This document shows, piece by piece, positions 1 through 5,109 of a stretch of 5,109 nt of DNA. The DNA lies in assembly GCA_947463335.1 (NCBI GenBank), contig CANHRF010000080.1, positions 1-5,109 of the forward strand, given 5' to 3'. The notes below the pieces were generated by a model that was not told the origin of the DNA, made no database searches, and was given only the letters and a program-made list of their open reading frames with translations. This DNA is from Actinomycetota bacterium (GTDB taxonomy: Bacteria; Actinomycetota; Actinomycetes; Nanopelagicales; Nanopelagicaceae). A program made the translations under genes and the position numbers. Each line of letters starts with the position of its first letter. Position 1 is the stretch's first letter.

Positions 1-153
1 AAGAAAGCTCTTTAACTCACCGCTCTTTACTTCGATCGCGGAATATTCACCTTCAATTCCCAGAAGTTGAAACGCTGCCTTATGCAAAGTGGGTGAGAGC
101 GAGTGCGCGATTGGATAACCCAATACCGCTCCACGTAAAATCCGCTCGCTCAC
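1..153 (-). CDS. aroE: Shikimate dehydrogenase, N-terminal part (runs off the left edge)
   Basis: These are the first 51 codons of a shikimate dehydrogenase, the cytoplasmic NADPH-dependent enzyme that reduces 3-dehydroshikimate to shikimate in aromatic amino acid synthesis. I translated this stretch by hand from the minus strand. It begins VSERILRGAVLGYPIAHSL and continues SPTLHKAAF, which is the family's substrate-binding signature; Ser18 and Ser20 match the serines that hold shikimate. The catalytic Lys/Asp and the NADP-binding domain would lie beyond the window, so completeness cannot be judged. The start is a GTG at 151-153, chosen because it overlaps the mltG stop as GTGA and has a strong Shine-Dalgarno, GGGAG, at 160-164 with a 6-nt spacer. 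This points to translational coupling with mltG. The actinobacterial order mltG-aroE supports the identification. Confidence 0.93.
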   Translation of the reverse strand, partial: MSERILRGAVLGYPIAHSLSPTLHKAAFQLLGIEGEYSAIEVKSGELKSFL

Positions 154-1184
154 TTGCTGCTCCCAAATGCTCCGGCTCGTAAATTCTTCTTGTACTCAGC
201 CTTCCATACATTGAACTCTTCAAGATTGGTAGTAAAACGAGTGTCTCCCGGAGCAACAGTAATGAAGTATGTCCATTTGCCGGCCGCTGGATTAACGGCA
301 GCTTGCATCGCCGCGGCACCAGGATTGCCGATTGGTCCGGGTGGAAGTCCATATCTCTGATAAGTGTTGTACTGCGACTTTATAAGAGTTGATTTAGTGC
401 TTAAGAAGATGTTTCCGCGCGACTTCATCACATAATGGACGGTCGAATCCATTTGCAGAGGAATTCCCTTCTCCAGTCGATTGTGGATCACTCGTGAGAC
501 TTGCGCAAAGTTACTTGGCTCGCCTTCGGCCTGAATGATTGAAGCGATGACAAGCAACTGCTGTGGTGAATACTTGCCTTGCCCGGAGTTAAAACCTGCT
601 TCAGACATCTCGCGCGCCGCGCGGTCGACCATTGACCCAATTGCGGTCTGTGCGGACGTCCCCTCAGCGAATGAATACTGCGCTGGAAAGAGCAACCCTT
701 CTAAAGATTTAAATTTTTCTGGAGGTTTCGTCGCTTTGATCGCAGCGTTAATATCATCTCTCTTAAATCCAGATTTAAGCATCTCCTCAAAAATTTCACT
801 ATTCCACGCGCCTTCAACAATACTTACCAGGTCAACAATCCGCTTCGGATCTAACAATTGATCGAGGGCTTCTTTAGCGCACAAGTTAACTGCAACTTTA
901 TGTGTGCCGGGAGCGATTCTCTCTGACCGTTGATCGCTCACCGCTAAGCGAAAGAATGCCGCGCTAGATTTAACAACCTCTAGATCAAAGAGTTGCTTGG
1001 CGATCTCTGCACCGGTTGCTCCTTGACCAATTGAAACATCGACTTCGCTAGAAGCAGCAGATCCACAAGGAAAATCTGCAGCCGCTCCCGATCCCTTGCG
1101 AAGTTGGTGCGTTCCCGCGGTAAAGAGAAAGATAATTGAAAGGGCTGCAACAACTCGCAGCAGTGCCGGCTTATTTAATTTCAT
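150..1184 (-). CDS. mltG: Endolytic murein transglycosylase MltG (YceG-like)
   Basis: MltG is a membrane-anchored lytic transglycosylase that cuts nascent peptidoglycan glycan strands and is thought to set their length. The 344-residue product has a 7-residue cytoplasmic tip, one membrane segment at about residues 8-24, then an extracytoplasmic part. A LysM-like region spans about 49-110 and the YceG catalytic domain about 115-335. Family motifs seen are LEGLLFPAQY (161-170), ASIIQAEG (214-221), NRL (235-237), LQMDSTVHY (243-251), YNTY (272-275), GLPPGPIGNPG (279-289) and FTTNLEEFN (317-325). By my alignment from memory Glu220 matches catalytic Glu218 of E. coli MltG; the nearby glutamate two residues earlier in E. 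coli is Gln218 here. The only two cysteines, 40 and 102, flank the LysM-like region. The ATG start lies inside the ruvX end (14-bp overlap) with a weak AAGG at 1193-1196. Many actinobacterial homologues have a longer cytoplasmic tail, so this is a short form. Confidence 0.95.
   Translation of the reverse strand: MKLNKPALLRVVAALSIIFLFTAGTHQLRKGSGAAADFPCGSAASSEVDVSIGQGATGAEIAKQLFDLEVVKSSAAFFRLAVSDQRSERIAPGTHKVAVNLCAKEALDQLLDPKRIVDLVSIVEGAWNSEIFEEMLKSGFKRDDINAAIKATKPPEKFKSLEGLLFPAQYSFAEGTSAQTAIGSMVDRAAREMSEAGFNSGQGKYSPQQLLVIASIIQAEGEPSNFAQVSRVIHNRLEKGIPLQMDSTVHYVMKSRGNIFLSTKSTLIKSQYNTYQRYGLPPGPIGNPGAAAMQAAVNPAAGKWTYFITVAPGDTRFTTNLEEFNVWKAEYKKNLRAGAFGSSK
160..164 (-). promoter_or_regulatory. Shine-Dalgarno of aroE inside mltG
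   Basis: On the minus strand this reads GGGAG and ends 6 nt before the GTG at 151-153. It lies within the last codons of mltG and decides the unusual GTG start of aroE. Confidence 0.7.
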
Positions 1185-1593
1185 TAGCCAAACCTTGTTC
1201 GAGGATAGCTACCGCCGCTGCGGCATCAATTCGCGTCTTTGCATCTTTCGCGTTCACTCCAGATTCGCGGAGCTGTTTTGCAGCTGTGACGGTTGATAAG
1301 CGTTCATCCACCAGAGATATCGGAAGATCAAAATTCGCGGTCAAAAACTCAGTGAACTTTAAAACCTTAGCGACCGCTTCTCCATCACGGCCACTTAAGA
1401 GTTTGGGATTACCGACGTAAGCCTTTACCGGCTCGTACTCTTCAAGAATCTTGGCGATATCGCTCTTTAGCGTTGGGCTCTTACTCTGCAAAGTTGCAAC
1501 AGGTGTTGCCAGAATTCCATCCGGATCGCAGACCGCAACACCAATACGAACATCACCGTAATCAAAGGCGATGCGACGGCCGATGCGAGCCAT
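1171..1593 (-). CDS. ruvX: YqgF/RuvX-family RNase H-like nuclease (putative pre-16S rRNA nuclease)
   Basis: This is a 140-residue protein of the usual length for the YqgF family. Members have an RNase H-like fold and are annotated as putative Holliday junction resolvases; in E. coli the protein is implicated in 16S rRNA 5' end maturation. Visible motifs are FDYGDVRIGVAV near the N-terminus with acidic Asp11, GNPKLLSGRDG (61-71), LVDERLST (94-101) with Asp96/Glu97, and IDAAAAVAIL (122-131) with Asp123. Together these supply the metal-binding acidic residues, so the enzyme looks intact. The ATG start shares its A with the alaS stop (TAATG), which favours translational coupling; only a short AGG at 1600-1602 serves as ribosome binding site. 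The 3' end overlaps the mltG start by 14 bp. Which activity applies in this organism cannot be told from sequence. Confidence 0.94.
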   Translation of the reverse strand: MARIGRRIAFDYGDVRIGVAVCDPDGILATPVATLQSKSPTLKSDIAKILEEYEPVKAYVGNPKLLSGRDGEAVAKVLKFTEFLTANFDLPISLVDERLSTVTAAKQLRESGVNAKDAKTRIDAAAAVAILEQGLANEIK

Positions 1594-4268
1594 TAATTAC
1601 CTGAGAGAGATTTCTCTATCGCAGCTAGCGCGTTATCAATCTCAGATGTCGATGATCCCCCGCCCTGTGCAAAATCATCTTTACCGCCACCGCCACCACC
1701 AAGAATCGTGGATCCAATCTTCACGAGAGCACCGGCCTTTACGCCCTTCGCTCTCGCTGCATCGCTAACCGCTGCTACAAGTACAGGCTTACCATCAGTG
1801 ACGCTGATTAGAGTGACTACAGAGTCAGCGTTGCGGTTGCGAAGATCAAGCGCGATCTTACGCAGATCATCTACTGCGACTCCATCTGCGATCTTCAAGG
1901 CGATGAGTGAGGTTCCGTTTACGACCTTACTCTTCGCTGCAAGAGATGAAATATCCGACATAGCAGCTGCGGATCGAACCGCCGCCAACTCTTTCTCGAT
2001 CTCTTTCATCTTGATCAAGAGATCAGAGATTCGCTCAGGGAGTTCTTCCGCACGTGCTCCCTTAATCAAATTGGTAAGTGAATTGAGAAGAACGTGTTCT
2101 CTCGCCAGGAAGTTATAGGCATCAATACCAACCAAGGCTTCTACTCTTCGAACACCCGCACCGATTGAAGATTCGCTTAAGAGTTTGATAACACCTAATT
2201 GGCCTGACCGAGTTACGTGGGTGCCACCACAAAGTTCACGCGCCCAGTCACCAACGCTGATGACTCGAACTCGATCACCATATTTCTCACCGAATAACGC
2301 CATTGCGCCAATCTTGCGCGCCTCTTCTTGAGACATAACCTCCGCGCTAACTTCCAAATCTTCTAGCAGCAAGGTATTAACTCGAGATTCAACATCGCTT
2401 AAAACGCTCTCTGGTACCGCACCAGTTGCTGGGAAATCGAAGCGGAAGCGTCCTGGTGAATTCTCTGAACCAGCCTGCGTCGCGGTCTCCCCCAAAAATT
2501 CACGGAAAGCTTTATGGACCATATGAGTTGCGGTGTGTGAACGCGAGATCGCGCTGCGACGTAGATCATTGATCTCCGCAAATGCGCCCTCACCAAGATT
2601 TATCGATCCAGATACAACTCGCCCGCGATGAACCGAAAGATCTTTAATCGGCATCTGCACATCATCAATCTCGATTACAGCGCCATTTGCCAGGGTGATA
2701 GTTCCACCATCTGCAAGCTGCCCGCCGCCTTCTGCGTAGAACGGGGTGCGATCTAAGACAATTTCGACATCATCACCTGCGTTAGCGCTCTTCACGCTAA
2801 TGCCATCGACCAGAATTCCATTTAACTTCGCCTCGGATCGAATATGTGTGTAACCAATAAATTCGCCCGTGCCTTTTTCATCGGCAATCTTCTTATACTC
2901 GCTTAAATCTGTATGACCACTCTTCTTCGCCTTAGCATCCGCTTTTGCACGATCGCGTTGTTCGTTCATCAAGCGAGTAAAACCGGCTTCATCTACTTCT
3001 AAGCCTTCTTCCCGCGCCATCTCCAAAGTTAAATCAAATGGAAAACCGTAAGTATCGTGAAGCTTAAATACATCATCGCCTGGCAGAACCGTTTTCTTAG
3101 CCTGCTTTAACTGCGTAGAAGCAATATCGAAGATCTGCGTTCCGCTCTTTAAAGTCTGTAGGAATGACTCTTCTTCTCCGACTGAAACAGCCAAGATGCG
3201 TTTCTTATCGCTTACTAGTTCAGGGTACTGCGGCCCCATTGCGCCTATCGCAGCAACTGTTAACTCAGACATAATCGGGTCATTTGTGCCAAGTAGGCGC
3301 ATATTTCTAATGGTGCGTCGCATCATTCGACGCAATACGTAACCGCGACCCTCGTTTCCGGGGGTGACGCCATCGCCAATTAACATTGCTGAAGTACGTG
3401 CGTGATCTGCAATAACGCGCAGCGCCACATCTGACTTCTCGTTAGCTCCGTATTTAACGCCGGTTAACTCCATCGCCTTGGTAAGAATCTGCATGGTCGT
3501 GTCGATTTCATAGATATTTTCAACCCCTTGCAAAAGTGCAGCGGTACGTTCTAGGCCAAGCCCAGTGTCAATACTCTTCGCCGGTAATTCACCAAGGATT
3601 GGGTAGCCTTCTTTACCGCCACCCGCGCCACGTTCGTTCTGCATGAAAACTAAATTCCAGATTTCTAGATAACGATTCTCATCGGCGATTGGGCCGCCAT
3701 CTATTCCGTATGCAGGGCCACGATCAAAGTAAATTTCAGAACAAGGTCCACAAGGTCCAGGTACGCCCATCGACCAGAAGTTATCGGCCATGTCTCTTCG
3801 CTGAATTCGCTCTTTCGGAACACCAATCTTCTTATGCCAGATATCTGCAGCCTCGTCATCGGTGAGATAAACAGTTACCCATAACTTATCTTCAGGAAAG
3901 CCGTAACCTCCATCGGAGATTGGACGAGTTAACAATTCCCATGCAAGTGCGATGGCCCCTTCTTTGAAGTAATCACCAAAAGAGAAGTTGCCACACATTT
4001 GGAAGAAAGAGGCGTGACGCGTGGTCTTACCAACTTCATCAATATCTAAAGTACGTACACATTTTTGAACTGAGGTAGCACGCTTGAACGGTGGAGTAAC
4101 TTCACCGAGGAAATATGGCTTAAAGGGAACCATTCCAGCATTAACCAATAAGAGATTAGGGTCATCTGCAATCAGTGAAGCAGAAGGCACAACGGTATGC
4201 GTTAGACCTTGACGGTTATCACTTTCGAAGAAGCGCAGCCAGCGCGAACGGATCTCGGCGGATTCCAC
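1593..4268 (-). CDS. alaS: Alanyl-tRNA synthetase
   Basis: AlaRS attaches alanine to tRNA-Ala in the cytoplasm and hydrolyses mischarged Ser- and Gly-tRNA-Ala. The 891-residue product is full length for a bacterial enzyme. The class II catalytic core (about 1-250) contains [14 protein letters not shown] (42-55), [18 protein letters not shown] (85-102) and [10 protein letters not shown] (234-243). The tRNA-recognition region includes [12 protein letters not shown] (307-318). The editing domain (about 550-710) has zinc ligands His578 and His582 in HTATH and Cys680 and His684 in CGGTHV. The C-terminal domain (about 760-891) ends with a glycine run and KDDFAQGGG. The start is a GTG at 4266-4268, giving [10 protein letters not shown], the expected family N-terminus. 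A longer form is excluded by the in-frame TAA of the upstream gene three codons earlier, and the next internal Met is residue 46. A GGAG at 4281-4284 sits 12 nt upstream, a rather long spacer. The gene overlaps ruvX by one base. Confidence 0.98.
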   Translation of the reverse strand: MESAEIRSRWLRFFESDNRQGLTHTVVPSASLIADDPNLLLVNAGMVPFKPYFLGEVTPPFKRATSVQKCVRTLDIDEVGKTTRHASFFQMCGNFSFGDYFKEGAIALAWELLTRPISDGGYGFPEDKLWVTVYLTDDEAADIWHKKIGVPKERIQRRDMADNFWSMGVPGPCGPCSEIYFDRGPAYGIDGGPIADENRYLEIWNLVFMQNERGAGGGKEGYPILGELPAKSIDTGLGLERTAALLQGVENIYEIDTTMQILTKAMELTGVKYGANEKSDVALRVIADHARTSAMLIGDGVTPGNEGRGYVLRRMMRRTIRNMRLLGTNDPIMSELTVAAIGAMGPQYPELVSDKKRILAVSVGEEESFLQTLKSGTQIFDIASTQLKQAKKTVLPGDDVFKLHDTYGFPFDLTLEMAREEGLEVDEAGFTRLMNEQRDRAKADAKAKKSGHTDLSEYKKIADEKGTGEFIGYTHIRSEAKLNGILVDGISVKSANAGDDVEIVLDRTPFYAEGGGQLADGGTITLANGAVIEIDDVQMPIKDLSVHRGRVVSGSINLGEGAFAEINDLRRSAISRSHTATHMVHKAFREFLGETATQAGSENSPGRFRFDFPATGAVPESVLSDVESRVNTLLLEDLEVSAEVMSQEEARKIGAMALFGEKYGDRVRVISVGDWARELCGGTHVTRSGQLGVIKLLSESSIGAGVRRVEALVGIDAYNFLAREHVLLNSLTNLIKGARAEELPERISDLLIKMKEIEKELAAVRSAAAMSDISSLAAKSKVVNGTSLIALKIADGVAVDDLRKIALDLRNRNADSVVTLISVTDGKPVLVAAVSDAARAKGVKAGALVKIGSTILGGGGGGKDDFAQGGGSSTSEIDNALAAIEKSLSGN

Positions 4269-4277
4269 TTTCGGGGT

Positions 4278-4649
4278 TTACTCCGCCTTCTTCTTTTTCT
4301 TCTTAGCAGACTTCTTCATACCGGCGGCGCTAATCAAAGCTCCCGCGACTTTAACTGCTGGTCCGCTCTTATCCATAAAACCTGTAGCAGCGTCAGATAC
4401 TTTTGTGGTTACATCTTCAACGTTCTTAGTTATACGGGCGAAACTTTCTAGTGGGCTATTTACAAGCTCAATAGTTCTAGTTGACTCGTGGATTAGCGGA
4501 GCAGTCTCATCAGTTAGCGTCTTTAGCGAAACTTTTGCCTCATCAATAAATCGACCAATCCGGATGACTGCATAAGAGATTGCGATAGCGATGGCTAGAA
4601 GTGAGCAGGCCGCGATAATTGTTGCTACTCCACCTGGACCTGTGACCAT
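4278..4649 (-). CDS. DUF948-type small membrane protein preceding alaS
   Basis: This 123-residue protein has one N-terminal membrane helix (about 8-30, rich in Ala/Ile), then a predicted helical cytoplasmic part with the family-like stretch DEAKVSLKTLTDETAPLI (36-53). It ends in a lysine-rich tail from about Lys112 to Lys121. Small DUF948 proteins are commonly found directly upstream of alaS in actinobacteria; their function is unknown to me. The form resembles a single-pass anchor with a coiled-coil-like amphipathic tail. The basic C-terminus could contact acidic lipids or nucleic acid, but that is only inference. The ATG start is supported by a strong AGGAG at 4656-4660 with a 6-nt spacer. 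The stop is 9 bp before alaS and in the same frame, and the final codons supply the alaS ribosome binding site. It is probably the first gene of the operon running to aroE. Confidence 0.85.
   Translation of the reverse strand: MVTGPGGVATIIAACSLLAIAIAISYAVIRIGRFIDEAKVSLKTLTDETAPLIHESTRTIELVNSPLESFARITKNVEDVTTKVSDAATGFMDKSGPAVKVAGALISAAGMKKSAKKKKKKAE
4281..4284 (-). promoter_or_regulatory. Probable Shine-Dalgarno of alaS inside the DUF948 gene
   Basis: The minus strand reads GGAG directly before the TAA of the upstream gene, 12 nt from the alaS GTG. The spacing is longer than ideal, so reinitiation by ribosomes finishing the upstream gene may contribute. Confidence 0.45.
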
Positions 4650-4655
4650 TTTTCG

Positions 4656-4660
4656 CTCCT
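4656..4660 (-). promoter_or_regulatory. Strong Shine-Dalgarno of the DUF948 gene
   Basis: The minus strand reads AGGAG with a 6-nt spacer (CGAAAA) to the ATG at 4647-4649. It is a clear ribosome binding site and fixes the start. Confidence 0.75.
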
Positions 4661-4685
4661 AACTAATTGCTATCAATATTCTGTA

Positions 4686-4714
4686 AACCATTGTGTGAAC
4701 CATTGTGTGAACCA
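4686..4714. repeat. 12-bp tandem direct repeat, about 2.4 copies
   Basis: On the plus strand AACCATTGTGTG occurs perfectly twice, at 4686-4697 and 4698-4709, followed by a partial AACCA at 4710-4714. The period of 12 bp is just over one helical turn, which would put two binding sites nearly on the same DNA face. Its location in the leader of the DUF948-alaS operon suggests a regulator site or a replication-slippage duplication; the sequence cannot separate these. Confidence 0.85.
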
Positions 4715-4721
4715 CTTTATA

Positions 4722-4736
4722 AGGTAGAGCCTACCT
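4722..4736 (-). terminator. Weak hairpin after aspS, possible terminator
   Basis: A perfect 6-bp inverted repeat (AGGTAG / CTACCT) with a 3-nt loop starts 10 bases after the aspS stop on the minus strand. It is followed by TTATAAAG rather than a clean T run. It may attenuate or end aspS transcription, but the stem is short and half AT, so read-through into the DUF948 gene is equally possible. Confidence 0.3.
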
Positions 4737-4746
4737 GAGGAGCCCC

Positions 4747-5109
4747 TTACCCCTTGCTTTCGCCCTTCGGAAGACCGTCAATGCCACTCTCTTTCCGCTG
4801 TGCTGGAGTAATTGGAGTGGGAGCACCCGTCAGCGGATCTCCTCCGCTGGCAGTCTTTGGAAAAGCGATTACCTCACGAATTGAATCGCTGCCGGTAAGC
4901 AGAGCGCAGACGCGATCGAGTCCTAGCGCGATTCCACCGTGTGGAGGCGGTCCATAGTTAAAGGCTTCGAGAAGGAAACCGAATTTGCTAGCTGCTTCTT
5001 CATCGCTTAATCCAATTACATTAAAGACATCTTTTTGAATTTGTCGGTCGTGGATACGGATCGAACCGCCACCTAACTCTGTTCCATTTAAAACAATGTC
5101 ATAGGCATA
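4747..5109 (-). CDS. aspS: Aspartyl-tRNA synthetase, C-terminal part (runs off the right edge)
   Basis: The last 120 codons and the TAA stop of AspRS (or the AspRS/AsnRS non-discriminating form), a cytoplasmic class II synthetase that charges tRNA with aspartate. I translated this by hand from the minus strand. It opens with [20 protein letters not shown], the typical bacterial block. It continues with [17 protein letters not shown], which is class II motif 3 with its ATP-binding Arg, then [17 protein letters not shown]. The tail [20 protein letters not shown] is of the type seen in actinobacterial AspRS. The frame is open across the whole piece with no disruption. The N-terminal OB-fold and motifs 1 and 2 lie outside, so discrimination between tRNA-Asp and tRNA-Asn cannot be judged. 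The gene ends 97 bp before the DUF948 gene on the same strand and is probably a separate or upstream transcript. Confidence 0.96.
   Translation of the reverse strand, partial: YAYDIVLNGTELGGGSIRIHDRQIQKDVFNVIGLSDEEAASKFGFLLEAFNYGPPPHGGIALGLDRVCALLTGSDSIREVIAFPKTASGGDPLTGAPTPITPAQRKESGIDGLPKGESKG

Larger units (their letters stand above)
4650..4746 (-). promoter_or_regulatory. Intergenic leader between aspS and the DUF948-alaS operon; likely promoter region
   Basis: This 97-bp gap is the only sizeable non-coding stretch. In transcription order it holds a small hairpin after the aspS stop, a TATAAA-like AT patch, a 12-bp tandem repeat and the ribosome binding site of the DUF948 gene. Each repeat copy contains TTCACA, which is one base from the -35 consensus TTGACA. 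The AATATT downstream is a poor -10 at an imperfect distance. A promoter for the operon probably lies here, because the downstream genes are otherwise unbroken, but I cannot place the start site. I see no T-box, riboswitch or small ORF with support. Confidence 0.4.

Noticed and set aside
80..352. 90-codon minus-strand frame spanning the mltG-aroE junction
   Set aside because: It overlaps both real genes in another frame and has no family features.
535..861. 108-codon open frame on the plus strand opposite mltG
   Set aside because: The minus-strand frame carries clear MltG motifs; this one shows no domain or convincing ribosome binding site.
1606..1617. Small inverted repeat AGAGATTTCTCT near the alaS end and ruvX start
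   Set aside because: The stem is 4-5 bp with a tiny loop and lies in coding sequence; it is expected by chance and has no T run.
1683..1700. CCG/CCA triplet-like run resembling a microsatellite
   Set aside because: It encodes the conserved glycine run in the AlaRS C-terminal domain, so protein constraint explains it.
1708..2118. 136-codon open frame on the plus strand opposite alaS
   Set aside because: It is antisense to a conserved, full-length alaS, has low-complexity Ala/Ser/Thr/Arg composition, and matches no family I recognise; it is a frame shadow.
4662..4673. ATTGATAGCAAT inverted repeat upstream of the DUF948 gene
   Set aside because: It has only a 4-bp stem in AT-rich DNA, which is not distinguishable from chance.
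4715..4722. TTATAAAG as a -10 promoter box
   Set aside because: There is no recognisable -35 at 16-18 bp upstream, and it abuts the hairpin after aspS.

Overview
The window is a compact, ordinary housekeeping segment from a bacterium, with every gene on the minus strand. In transcription order (right to left) it holds the 3' part of aspS, a small DUF948-type membrane protein, alaS, ruvX (yqgF), mltG and the first 51 codons of aroE. The order alaS-ruvX-mltG-aroE is typical of Actinomycetota. The protein details fit that phylum: the AspRS tail with a [10 protein letters not shown] stretch, RuvX with FDYGDVRIGVAV, and a DUF948 protein just before alaS. Base composition near 50% GC, very short spacers and apparent loss of genes that often sit between aspS and alaS suggest a small-genome actinobacterium. 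A freshwater Nanopelagicales (acI) type is my best guess, made from memory of such genomes rather than by comparison.

Layout: 4747-5109 is the aspS C-terminal end. The only real intergenic region is 4650-4746 (97 bp). It carries a weak hairpin after aspS, a 12-bp tandem direct repeat and a strong ribosome binding site. From 4649 downwards the genes are packed as one apparent operon. The DUF948 gene (4278-4649) is followed after 9 bp by alaS (1593-4268, GTG start). alaS overlaps ruvX (1171-1593) by 1 bp as TAATG, ruvX overlaps mltG (150-1184) by 14 bp, and mltG overlaps aroE (1-153, GTG start) by 4 bp as GTGA. No stretch over 300 bp lacks a gene.

The products cover alanyl-tRNA charging, rRNA processing or nuclease activity, termination of peptidoglycan glycan strands at the membrane, and the shikimate pathway. 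They share a transcript but not an obvious pathway. I found no mobile element, CRISPR array, RNA gene or new defence-like system. The points worth a second look are small: the tandem repeat in the leader, a cysteine pair and an active-site-adjacent substitution in MltG, the lysine-rich tail of the DUF948 protein, and the shortened aspS-alaS interval.
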